Assembly: GCA_017590115.1 (NCBI GenBank)
Contig: JAGGNK010010225.1
Coordinates: 62,001 to 126,000 of the forward strand
DNA length: 64,000 nucleotides
Source of the DNA: Montifringilla adamsi
Taxonomy: Eukaryota > Chordata > Aves > Passeriformes > Passeridae
Direction: 5' to 3'
Shown here: positions 29,848 through 41,510 of the stretch, in pieces
Layout: each line of letters opens with the position of its first letter
Numbering within the stretch: the first letter of the stretch is position 1
Notes under the pieces: generated by a model
The model's input: the letters and a program-made list of their open reading frames with translations, nothing else
The model's database searches: none
What the model was told of the DNA's origin: nothing
Made by a program: the position numbers and the translations under genes

Positions 29848-32800
29848 CTCCTGTTTTCATTCTCAGTGGAATAATCTTATAGGACCCAAGTCTTGGCATG
29901 TAGCTCAGTGGGATCATGGTTTACTGGGGTGTATACCTGGATGGATGCTGTCACTGTTGATCCCTTCTGCCAAAGTGGCAATACCTCCAATCAGTCATGG
30001 TGTGTCTGCAGATAGATGTTTCATGCAGCAGACTGCAGTAGGTATAGGTGTGATGGACATGTTCTTCACCATCCCTTCTAAAAGTGATCTCTTAAACCCT
30101 TCAGGGACCTCCTATCTAATTTCACAAATTGCAGTTTTATTCTAAAAATATATGTATGCAAATTCAGACCTAAAGTAGTCCTTTTGTTGTGGTGATTTTT
30201 TGTCCCCAATTTCCTGCCATGCTGTTGTCTGTATCTATAAATACTTAGCTATGAGGTTTTAGGGGCAGGAAATACATCTCCTGTTTTATTTGCAAAGAAT
30301 AGTAAGAACCTTTCCAAAGTCTCTAGGTGTCATTGCAATAAAATAGTCATAACAATGGGTCTCTGAGTAGTAGTAAGTTTGATATAGTTGAAATGAACTA
30401 GTAACTTACCTTGGAGTGAAAGTTTGAAAAGAGAGCAAAACACTCTTGGTCATTCTTTGTTATCTTTTGCTTAGAGAAAATATTAAACATGGATACAATT
30501 TAACTTGGCTGGGGCTATCTTCATGCAGCTTTTTTTATATTTTACAAGCAATTATCCTGCAATATGGAGTGTTTTGATTTAGACACGCTTTTAAAAGATC
30601 AGCATTCATGGCACATGCAGTGAAGAGCAATTTAAAATTAAAAGGCTGCTTTAGACTTTTAAGAGCACCTGGATCTTATTTTAGAAGCAATTGGAGCCCT
30701 GGGCCAGCACCTTGTAGGGCAATTTAAATTCTTCTTTTTTATTATTTTATTTGAGTACTTGGTAAGGAATTGATTTGAACTGCACGGTTCTGAGCTCTTC
30801 AGATTTTGAAGTACTTCCAATTCCCAGTCACATATAGCTGCAGATCATGATCTTCTCTTAGTTCTACAAAGCCAGGCATCTTAAGAAGATCACCCAGACA
30901 AAGAAGTGAATCTAGACTCTCTTGATTTATCAAACATTTGATTTAGTGTATTTTTTCTTTTTTGCTTGTGCATAGAAGTTCCTTAGATCAACAGAAGACA
31001 CTTATAACTTGAAAAAAAACCCCAGACATAAATTATCAAAATTGTGCCATGTCTATTCAGCATCTGAAGAAAGTCTTTTCATCAATAAAGCATTCATAAG
31101 CACTGCAATAAATTCTATGTATTGGTTTATTCAGGGTAAAGGGGCATGGGAGAAAGAAACAATCCTTTAGTTATATTCAATATTCCATTTAGGAGTGTCC
31201 TGTGCCCCATGTGAGACAGAAGACATGTAGGAATGAGGTTAAGGGAAGGAGAGAATCATCATGTAATGAAGGGTGATGATTATTCAGAGGCAAAAGAGAA
31301 ACTGTGGCTGCACAGGTAATTTCCATACTGGAAATTACTACTCTGAGCACTTGGCTTTGAACCACAAGTGTTCACCCTAATGATATTTTTGGAAAGCCTT
31401 ATACAAATAGAGGGATATGGTGGTGCTTTACTTGTATAAAGTGACACAAGACAACCGTGTCCTTTCTTAGATTTATTTTCAAAAGTACAAAACCATGGCA
31501 AGATCCATTCTCAACAAGATGGAGTAGCTCTCCTAAATACAGGGATTAGGGATTTTTGTTCCTGCTCTCCATAGGGCACTCAGCCCCTTATAGGCAAACA
31601 CAGTTAGGCTTGTGAGCAGGTGGGGCTGCAGAATTGAGTCATTCAGCCACTGGAAATGCTCTGAGATGTGAACTGTCAGCAAAAGCCTTCACAAGGCAGT
31701 AGCTGCAATACGAGAAGCTGCCAACAGGCAGCTCATGGTAACAGATTACAGTTAATTGTGGTGGTGCCCAGAGATGGTGTGGGGAGGTGTACACCAGTAC
31801 AGAAACGTTTTATAAACTAAAGCTGTGAAACAGTGAGCATGGCATTAAACAGCATCACCATCTCCCTGTACAGGGTGGATTTCTTGTAACAGGCTGGAGG
31901 AAGCTGATGATTTTTAAAAAAACTCTCTGTGTATTTTTGCTTTTGGTTTGAAATAAAGAAATCATAAGATACATTAGAGATTTCACTGGAGTGTGGAGGA
32001 GGAGAATGTAAAGTCTGAATATTTTGTTTTCTGTCTGAATCTCTAATGTGCTACCAGTCAGTTTAATTAGAATAATTAGTCATGAAATATATAATTGGTG
32101 TGAATCTTCCTGAAGATTATATAGAGAGCTTTTGAAGAGGAATGTGGTTATTTGATACTGATCCTGCAAACATTTATGCATGCTTTTAGCTCAGCATGCA
32201 TGAATCAGTGTCGTCCCATTGAGTGGGGAAAGGAAGCTCTCCTTTAGCTAAGTGGCTTTCTGAAATTGAGCCTCTCCAGTGGGCAGCATTTCCCTGTGAC
32301 CACGAGATTTGTGGCACATGCAGTGTTTTAGGGATGCCTCCTGTAAAGGACTGCTTTCCCCCTTAAGCAATTCCTTGTTCTTGAAGGACAGTAACTATAC
32401 TATGAAAGAACAGGTGGTGGCATGTCCTCTGTGGCTCTGTTTGTGTCTTGATATCTAAAGGGTTACTCCTCCTGTGTCCTCTCTGTGAGGTTATTTTGGC
32501 ATCACTGTGTTGTGTTTCTCCTGCTGTGGAGAAACAACCTAGTTGTAGTAACCATGGGGAAGACAGTGTTCCTGCTTTCTCGTGAACCATGCTGGATCAC
32601 TTCCTGGAGCAGGTTCAGCCTGTGGCTGTGCACACACGTCTTGAAGCCTGTGAGAAGTGAGGATGGGAAGTTGATGGAGCTATGTGGAAGAATGGGCCTG
32701 GGGTGGGTTAGGCTTGCCTGGGTTTAGGTAGCTTTGGTTTTCCCTGTGAAAAAACCTGAAAACTTTGAGCAATTATTGTAGATACTGATAAATGCTAACA

Positions 32801-34357
32801 TTTGATCCCTTTTTTCCTCCCCAGGAGAGTGGTTTGGTTTTTGCTTAGGTCTCAGTGTGTTTTCTTTGTTTTGTTTTGTTTTTTATAATAAGTTTTACTG
32901 TTAGTTATTTCATTGTGGCTTATCATTTAAGTGCCTAATAGTACCAGTTTTAGGTTCTTCCAGTTTTTTGAGAAAGTAATCTTGAGAGTTTTGTTCTCCT
33001 TTCTTTATTAATCTCTTGTGTCAAAATTAGTTTTTATCCTGAGATTATATGACAGATAGCAAATTTAATGCTAAAGAAGGTCCTGTCAACATATTTAGGC
33101 AGCCCTGCTATATGTTTAAGATTTTCTTCTTGTGGCATATACAAATGTGCTTTGGTGTAGTTTGGTAGTCTAATTGACTGCAACAGTAGATTCTGTACTG
33201 TTCAACTGTGAAAGAAAGTTTACAGTTTCATTATTCTTGGCCAGAAAGAATTGAAAGCTTATGGAGTTTTTTATTATTTTTATTGTACTGTGGTCAATTT
33301 CACATCTCTTTTTTGGCGTGCAGTACAGGGTGTAACATAGAAATATGTGATTCAGCAAAAGCTATGGAAGAATTTCTGTTATTGTGGTGTACAGAACTGT
33401 AGATACTGCAAAAAAGACTGAAAGAAACAGAATGGAATGTAGTGTATCTGCAGAGTAGGACTGTGCCACTTTGTGGATTTACTTATTGGTTCACATAATT
33501 AACTGTGGTGCTCTCTTGACTGTTCTGTGTGCACTTGAAAACTTAGCAAAGATATATCAGATACCCTTTTCCGATCCAGAAAAGCAGAAACCATCCACTG
33601 TTTGATAAAGTTGCATCTCTCCTTTGCCATTATCAGGAACCCAGTCCCAGATAACCTTATCATTAGTTCAGCTCAGGACCTGTTATTTCCCAAAGGCTGC
33701 TCTTGCCTATTTGATGTTAAATATCTCTTGTTGCTCTGGTGGATCCCCCAGTGCACCAAAGCCATCCTTGCCTTTGAGCCTTGGTCCTGCTTCCAGTTGC
33801 CAGTGGCACCTTGAGCAGCGCTAGGAGAGTGGAGCAGCAATTTGGATCTAAAATAATGACCTCAAGAACTTGGTAGATAGACAGAACTGCCAAGAACAAT
33901 CTCTCCTTATTCTGTCATAGAAAGAACCAAAATATATATAATTTTACATGTCCTTCTATTATGACATTTTTACTGTTATTTGTGGATTCATAACTTATAT
34001 AGAGAAAATGTTCCTGAATTGTTGTATTGTCTTCGGGTTTGGTAGTGTTGGCTCTTGTGCCTTTACATATTTGAAAGTCCCATGGTATTGGCTGCTTTGC
34101 AAACCTTTTGTTCTGAATCATGAATTTAGCAAATAAATATCAGTGAATTTCAGATTAATTAAAACCAGTGTCAGACATGGTTTCAAACTCCTTAAGTGGA
34201 ACAACAAAAAACACTTTAAGTGATATGTGAAATCCATGTCATAATAGAAATTTTCTGAAGTTCAGCTATTCTCCTAAGGTTATATAGCACAACATTTCTC
34301 TTCTGGTGGCCAGAAAGTTTAAATAGCCCAAATTAGTGCTTTTCTCCCAAGTAACAA
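29848..34357. other. CPNE4 intron, no gene recognised
   Basis: 4.5 kb of intron. Contains a short (TTTTG)n tract at 32860-32884. The 114-codon plus-strand frame starting at 29801 overlaps the CR1 tail and then runs into intron with no recognised domain, so it is not called as a gene. Confidence 0.55.
32860..32884. repeat. (TTTTG)n microsatellite
   Basis: Short run of TTTG/TTTTG units on the + strand ending in a T-run. Confidence 0.85.
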
Positions 34358-34622
34358 TTGCTAGGACAAGAGGAAATGACCTCAAGTTGCACCCAGGAAG
34401 GTTTAGATTGGATATTTTTAAAAAGTTGTTCATCAAAATGCTTATTGAGCATTGGAACAGGGTGTCCAGGGAAGTGGTAGAGACCCTGGAGGTATTAAGG
34501 AGGCATTTAGATATGGTGTTCATGGACATGGTATAGTGGTACACTTGGCAGTACTGGGTTAACAGTTGGACTTGATGATCTTGAACGGTCTTTTCTGGCC
34601 AAAAATAATTTTATGGTTCTGT
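34358..34622 (+). mobile_element. CR1 LINE fragment, 3' end
   Basis: Shows 'gacaagaggaaatgacctca', 'agttgcacccaggaaggttt', 'agcattggaacagggtgtcc', 'ggagacctggaggt'-like sequence, 'acttggcagtactgggttaa' and 'ttggacttgatgatcttgaa', ending near 'attttatggttctgt'. The order and the worn terminal repeat identify CR1. Confidence 0.93.
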
Positions 34623-34900
34623 AAATTTATATTCTTTTTACTCTTTTGCATCCTGATCAGGCAATAACCCTGTAAGACTTTATATTTTAAAAGTCTGTGA
34701 ATAATATGTTGGTTATATGTCAAATAACCATCAGTTACATTCCTATGTCTTTTCTCTCCCAGCCCTTCTCTACCTCTCACCTTTGTTGTCTTTGCATAAA
34801 ATAAACAAAATCAGCGGACCAAACCCCTACCTTATAAAGTAGTGTAAATTTATTTCCATAAAACACCATGGATATTTGTGATATTGTACGTGGTTAAAAA

Positions 34901-34950
34901 GACCAAAACATAAAAACCAAAACAAAACCAAACCAAACAGAAAAACCCCA
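34901..34950. repeat. (CAAAA)-type A/C-rich low-complexity block
   Basis: Irregular CAAAA/CCAAA units over about 50 bases, the complement of the G/T-rich type seen at 12218-12340. Confidence 0.85.
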
Positions 34951-35956
34951 CAGAGCAGCAAACCCCTTATAAAATTCTAGTAGATCTGACAAGTTCTCTG
35001 GGGTTGTCACATTAAAAATTGCTGCACACTGCACAGCACAGACTGTGCTGTAGTACAGAATAAGAGCTTCAGTTCCTTCATTCTGCTGAATGTCACAAGT
35101 CCCAGCACTCAGAACCATGCATATTTGACTTTGTTAACTGTTGCTTCTAGTCAGCTGCTCAGAAACTCTGGACAAAGCAGCAAAAAACCCCATGTGGATG
35201 TGCAGAAAGGAGAGGGAGCTCTAAGTTTATATTAAATCAAAATAAAACAAAAAGAAAGTACAGGGGTAGAAAACAATTTTTTTCCCTGCATTTCACAAAG
35301 TGTTAGCAAAATCTCTGAACAGGGGGAGACAGAGACTTGTGAGGAAGGTGCTGTCTTAAAATATTGGAAGGGAAAACTCAAGCAGCCATATGTTCTAACG
35401 TTTTGGCTGGAAGTGTGTTTGACTGTTTTTTATAATTTCATATAAATGTTTGAAAAATGTAATGAGAAAGTTATCTCTCTTTTACAAAAACAAGGCATGT
35501 CCCCTCCTGTCTAACTTTGGCCAGCTTGTTCTGAACTGTCTTAATTCCTTCAGCCATTTCAGGGAGGAGGGTAAGCATCACTCCTTTGTACCTGTGGATA
35601 AGGAACTGAGAATTAAATAGATTGAGAATTAAGGCTGATCAGTGGCAGAACCTGGGCTCTAGAGTTCAGTGCCTTGACCCAGAAGGTTTCTTTCTCTGAT
35701 TATCTGCCCAGCTTATGTATCTCTCCATATAACATCTTTTTACAGGTTGATTTATACTTGTACCTGTTCTGTGAGCTTTAACAGCACTGTTGTGTTCTTT
35801 ATATAGATGTAGAATCCAAAAACAGGTGATTAAGTGAATGCCCAAGGTTATACAAGTATCTGTGGAATAAAAGGGGCTGCATAAAACTTACCTAAATCCC
35901 AAGTAATAACCTTAACTTTTTAGGCCTTACCCATTTTCTTGAGAGAAAGCCAGGGA

Positions 35957-36003
35957 CAAAAACAGAGGGAAAAGAAAAAGGAAAAAAAAAAAGAAAAAAA
36001 GGA
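35957..36003. repeat. Purine-rich GAAAA low-complexity tract
   Basis: A/G-only sequence with runs of A interrupted by single G residues. It gives a Lys/Glu-rich chance frame. Confidence 0.85.
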
Positions 36004-39000
36004 ATGCAGAAGGGAATTATGTTTTTGGGGTTTTTTTCCCCCTGGAAGGCTGTCTTTCTGTTTTGATTTCAGAAGGAATCAGCAGCCTTTTTCAATTCAT
36101 AAGTGCTACTTTTTTCTAGCAGAGAAATTCTCTGATTTCATAGAGAAGTTAAATTGAGAAGAAGGAGAGGGAAAAAAAAAAAGAGAGAGATAAAAGGGTG
36201 AATGCTATGAATTAGATTGTCCCTCTGTTCCCCAAGAATTTCCTGCTTCCACCTGCCAGTGTTGTGACTTCCTTTTCAGTCCATGGCTTTGAACTTGGCT
36301 TAGCAGGATCTCTTTCTAGGGATGGGCATTGTGTATTCAGTCAGAGAACAAACTCCATGCTGGGAGGCATGGGGGAGCACATAGTGGCATTTCTAGCAAT
36401 AGGCTTGTCAAAATAAACAGTCTCACTTTTAAAATATGTATCCTGAATATGTTGCCTCCTAATGCATATTCATCTCTTAAATGCAAATACCTCCCTTTTC
36501 TGCACATATTGTGGATGTTTGCCCTCTCTATTTGGGTTGTGTATCATATGGCATGTAAATAAGAGATGACAAGTTGTGTAATAAGTGGAGGAGGAGGGGA
36601 GGTTAAGGGATTTGATAAGAAGCATGCATAATTTACACACACAGCACTATTCCACTCTGGTTTTGCATATTTTAATAGCAAATCCTGTGGCTCCGTGCCA
36701 ACCAGTGTCTTAGAAATAATAGTCTTTTACTAGCCTTAAAGGTAAGATTTCTCAGATGAATTCCATTTGATAGAATAAGCATCCTGCAGTGGTTGAGCTT
36801 TATACTGAAGTTTATAAGTGCCCTTGTTTCTTTGTAAGGTGAAGGCAGTTAGGGTAAATACATCTAATATATACAGTATGAGCAAGAATATGTGTTTCAG
36901 GTGCTGGTTTTTTCACACCCACAAGTTAGAAACACTAAGTATTTTAGGATTAATTTATGTCTCTCTGGCCTGTAAATTATCTAAGCTGAAGGCACAAACT
37001 AATATCAATATGCTGTGGCAACCATATATCCATAGCTGTTTGCCCTTGCAATGGCATAAAACTAGAGGATGTTTTCAGAGTATTTTTTTTATAAATTTTT
37101 TACAGTCACTCAGGAACTGGACATGTGAAATGGTTTCATTTTGACACTGTGGTTAGAGTCATGAGTGCAAATGCCAGCTGAGCTTAGCCTGCTTTGGCCT
37201 GAAGGAACAGGTAACTCTCACCCTGAAAATTTAGATGTAAATAAACACATGGCTACAAAGAAAGCATCTGCCACAAGAAGCCCAAATGTTGAGTTGCTTT
37301 CAAGAGTTTTGGTATGAATTCTGTACATGTGCGTATCCTATTCTGCATATAAGAATCAAAATGAATGTAAGTCCAAAGTGATACTGTGAAATGTCATTTT
37401 GGAAAGCTTCACAATCAATGAAAGGTTTCATGGGATGCCAAATCCAGCCCCACAATACCAGGGACTTGTGTCTTATCATCAAGGGGAAGAGAAAAAGACA
37501 AAAATTGCAGAGAGATTCTGAGGAGTGGCAGGGGGCCATACACAGGGTAGATGAGGTTTCTTCATGGCAAAACTTAAGCTACATCTGATTTTTGTGGCGA
37601 CACCCAGTGCTTGTGAGAGTGCCAAACCATGAGCTGCTGTGCTGGCTCCCTGGACCTGTGTCGTATGCTCTGGAATAGCCTGCCTATGGCTTAACACTGG
37701 TGTCTGCCTCTCTTTGTGGGCTTTGTAAGCAGACTCAGCATTTGCAGATTGGTTTGTAATAACCAGAGAAACTGCTCCATGAGCTCACCAAAGCTGTCCC
37801 AGCATTTCAGGAGCTCCTTGTGTCCTGGGTGAAAAATGGATTCTACAGTAAGGCAGACCCTAAAGCTTGAATGTGATTTTGGACCAAGATTCTGCAAGAG
37901 TTTGTGGATTCATTACCTATTTTTTAACACTGTCTTTAAACACTTACTCAGCTATAATTACTATAAATTTTCCTTTTATGTTTCTTAAACTTTATCTTAT
38001 ACATGAGTATTTCTGGCAAGTTGCAGAATTCAAAAATGTCATTGGGCCACTGAAATGAACAGCAATACCTCAAGTTTGTCATGATATGATTAGTGATACA
38101 GCAGAATAAAAGAGCTTTTTACTTGAAGATAGCGGTTCAAGGCACACACTTCAATGCACCATTCTGCCACAAAATGAAGAATTGTTGGAGGAGTTTCTTT
38201 GGCATTGTAGTCCTGATTGGAGTAGGCCTTCATTTTACCTCAGGTGTATGTCAGGTTTCTGGTGCAGTATCCTAAGGCATGTTCCCTGTAGTTGTGTCCC
38301 CTCCTTATACAGTGTGGAGAAGAGGGAGTTCAATATGGGCTCCCAAACACCTGCTTTTAGGGGTCCTTGATCCATATATGTTATCTCTGGGTCCTAAGCT
38401 GAATTCCATGGGAGGCTAAAAAAATCCTGTTGGTTGTTGGAGGCAGTTCAGCCACATTTAGTCTCAGTGAATATTAGAGGGGGAAGTTTATTTTGTTGAC
38501 GTTTTCTGCCCATATTAGTAAAATTTTTCAAAATCCTTCTCTCTTGTGTGAATTTCATTAAAAGTTCTAATAATATTTTACTGGGATGGGGCAATCTTTG
38601 GAGGTAGTGTTGTTTCCTTCTTCCCACTCCCCAAACTAGAGACTTATGAGCAGAAGGAGAACAAGGCATGAGCCTAAGGTTTGTCTCCTTCCCACAAATA
38701 TGCCTTAGTGATGAAGAAGGACAATTCTTGTCAAAAATGAGTCTCTTACGATGCCCATAAAGCTCTCTGCAATGACACAAACCATTTTATGATTTAAATT
38801 ATTGGGAAAACCAAGATGCCTATTGCTCCAGATATTTTCATTTCCATGCTGCTTCTGTAAAGACATTCAGCCTCTAGAGGCTGAAGTGTTTTATATGTGT
38901 ATAAGTGTTGTATACGTAATTCTCAGCTGGGAATCACTAAACAAACTGAAATGGAAATAATTAGTGGTGATTTTTTTCCCCCTCACTCTGTATTACCTTC

Positions 39001-39777
39001 TCAAAAGAGACTGAGCAAAACAGGCAGCAAAGAAATGCTGCTCTCCAAATATGTAACAGGGAGCTGGTCTCCTCAAGGCTGTTAAATAAGTATGGAAAAG
39101 AGTAAAATTTCCTTTTATGAATGATAGAATGGGTTTCTGAGCAATGAAATACTACTTGTCTCTCAAACACCTTTTATCAGTTTTTCTGAAAAAATACAGT
39201 ATGCATGAATACTTATTGGAATTTTATCTTAAAAGTGGAATTAAAATTGGTGTGAATATGAGGGGGTAGTGTTACAAGTGCAAGTAATTGTGTCCTTATC
39301 AAGTTTGCTGGCTTTCTGTATTTTCTACATTCTTAGGCTTTGTACCACTTGAGTTTCCTAATCATCCATTTGAATAGATAAAAAAGTATTCTGGATAGAT
39401 ACAAAAGCTCTGGTTCTCTGGCTACCTGCCTCCCTCAGCATTAGAGGAAAAATTATCAAACATTAATTTCTGATTCCCAGTGCCAACTGAGCAGAGAGGG
39501 ACTGGATGCTTTGCGAGAAGTCTAGTCAGTTAAAGGGCAGGATCTGAAATTGGTAGATTTTGTTCTGGAAAAAATTGCAATGCAGAATGGCACTTGGCTA
39601 AGGAGGAGGGTGTTTTCCTACTGCTCTGCCATTGTCATTTTGGGAAGGTTTTTGCTCACCTGTAAGTGTGACCCTTCAGAGGTGCTGAAATGCATCTTGC
39701 AGAACAGACAGACATGGAGGAGGGGTCAAGCACTTCTGTTGCTGGGATGTGGGTTTTTTTATTTTTTTACATTTTTA

Positions 39778-40120
39778 CATTACAGCTGCATCTTTTGTGC
39801 TGAAAGAGCTTGAGAAAGGACAGTTTGTCAAAGTTGTATAATCTGTGTGGTGTAAAGTCAGCTGCTTTTGTTTTACAAGGGTAGAGTGGTTCTCTAGACT
39901 CCTAGTCTGAGGCTTGGTTTAACCAGGTAGGCTGCAGCAATATGGGTGGCAAATTTCTGGGCTTCTGGTCCAGAGCCTTGTTGCCATTAGTCACATTATG
40001 TGTAGCTCTGGCTGTTTAGAAATCCTAACTGCTCTTTGGCACAGTGTCTTACCATGAGGGTGCATAAATCTGATAAACTCTCAGTCCCCTAGGAAATGAG
40101 AGTAATGGGTGCTTTACATT
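39778..40120. repeat. 343 bp direct repeat, left copy
   Basis: From 'cattacagctgcatctttt' to 'gggtgctttacatt'. It matches 41168-41510 at a constant offset of 1390 bases with no gaps and one difference seen (T at 39928, C at 41318). I recognise no repeat family. The pair could be the long terminal repeats of a small element, a recent segmental duplication, or an assembly artefact. Confidence 0.96.
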
Positions 40121-41167
40121 ACAATGTGACTCTGAACAGTGGTGCAGGATGGTTGCAGGTCCTGAGGCCAGGGAGGATCAAGGCCAGCTAGCAAGACCAG
40201 CAGCTGGGAAATGCCACCTATATCAGGTAACAATCTCTCCTTGCTGCAAGGGTGCTCGCTATAGAACAATAACTATCGGGTGCTATGGAAGGTGTATGCT
40301 TTGCTACATCAGCACTGTCTGGAGTTAAGCTGATCAACAGGTACAAATAGTGTGCCGTTCACCTAGTGGCATCCACTCTGCTGAAGCCTCTACACAGCTG
40401 GGAGCTAGTAGTGTACAGGTGGAATGACCAAAGCAGCCTAGTGTTTGGAATTGTGAGGAGAGGAAAATCAAGGACTCTAGTCGGTCAAGCAGTCAATTGG
40501 AGCAGCTGATGGTGGCAAACTTGGGCTTCCTGCCCTTTTATTATACTGTACTTATGCTGCTGTTACCTTGCCTGTTAGCTGGAATTCAGATGATTCTGCT
40601 GCCTGATAAAATGCCAGGGACTTTTTTGGAAATAAATACCCATTTAAACTAATCTAAGGGAAAATATGCAGCTAGTGGGTGAGGTTTTCTGAGGTTCAAC
40701 AAGGCCAAGTACAAGGTCCTGCATGTGGGTTGCGGCAGCTCCTGGTGTCAGCACAAGCTGGGGATGAGCTGATAGAGAGCAATCCTGTGCAGAAGGACTT
40801 GGGGTGCTGGGGGGTGAGAGGCTGGACATGAGCCAGCAGTGTGTGCTCGAGGTGAGGTTCAACAGGACCGACTGTACTCTGGACTGAATAACAAGAAATG
40901 TGGCCAGTGGGGTGAGGGAGGTGATTCTCCCCCTCTGTGTTGCTCTGGTGAGACCCCACCTGGAGTACTGTGTCCAGCTCTGGAGTTCTCAGTACAGGAA
41001 AAATATGGACCTGTTTGTGTTTCCCCAGACACGCAACCTCTTCTTTACCATGTGTATTGTTTAAAAACTTTGGATTGCCACAGCCACTGCTCACACACTG
41101 GAGGTGCTGGGAGAAGAGACGGGAAGGGAGAGAGTGGAGCAGCTGCATCTTCAGTGCAAATCCAGAG
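40121..41167. other. 1,047 bp segment bracketed by the 343 bp repeats
   Basis: The left half (40121-40679) is unrecognised single-copy sequence. The right half holds a CR1 ORF2 fragment, then a purine-rich stretch ('gagaagagacgggaagggag', about 41110-41135) shortly before the right repeat. No gag- or pol-like frame of an LTR retrotransposon is visible. Confidence 0.7.
40680..41015 (+). mobile_element. CR1 LINE fragment, C-terminal ORF2 region
   Basis: Broken plus-strand frames spell CR1 ORF2 end motifs: F-N-K-A-K-Y-K-V-L-H-V-G near 40697, D-E-L-I-E-S-N-P-V-Q-K-D-L-G near 40765, and E-V-I-L-P-L-C-V-A-L-V-R-P-H-L-E-Y-C near 40918. Stops and frame changes separate the motifs. The 150-codon minus-strand frame across this stretch is antisense to the element and not a gene. 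Confidence 0.93.
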
Positions 41168-41510
41168 CATTACAGCTGCATCTTTTGTGCTGAAAGAGCT
41201 TGAGAAAGGACAGTTTGTCAAAGTTGTATAATCTGTGTGGTGTAAAGTCAGCTGCTTTTGTTTTACAAGGGTAGAGTGGTTCTCTAGACTCCTAGTCTGA
41301 GGCTTGGTTTAACCAGGCAGGCTGCAGCAATATGGGTGGCAAATTTCTGGGCTTCTGGTCCAGAGCCTTGTTGCCATTAGTCACATTATGTGTAGCTCTG
41401 GCTGTTTAGAAATCCTAACTGCTCTTTGGCACAGTGTCTTACCATGAGGGTGCATAAATCTGATAAACTCTCAGTCCCCTAGGAAATGAGAGTAATGGGT
41501 GCTTTACATT
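41168..41510. repeat. 343 bp direct repeat, right copy
   Basis: Second copy of 39778-40120. The sequence immediately to its right ('tttacattac', overlapping its last two bases) resembles the sequence at the left border of the left copy, so the pair may be flanked by a short target duplication or reflect microhomology. Confidence 0.96.

Larger units (their letters stand above)
34623..39777. other. CPNE4 intron, no gene recognised
   Basis: About 5.2 kb of intron with an A/C-rich block (34901-34950) and a purine block (35957-36003). No coding or RNA gene recognised. Confidence 0.55.

Noticed and set aside
40696..41148. 150-codon minus-strand open frame, longest in the window
   Set aside because: It is antisense to a CR1 ORF2 fragment whose plus-strand motifs are recognisable.
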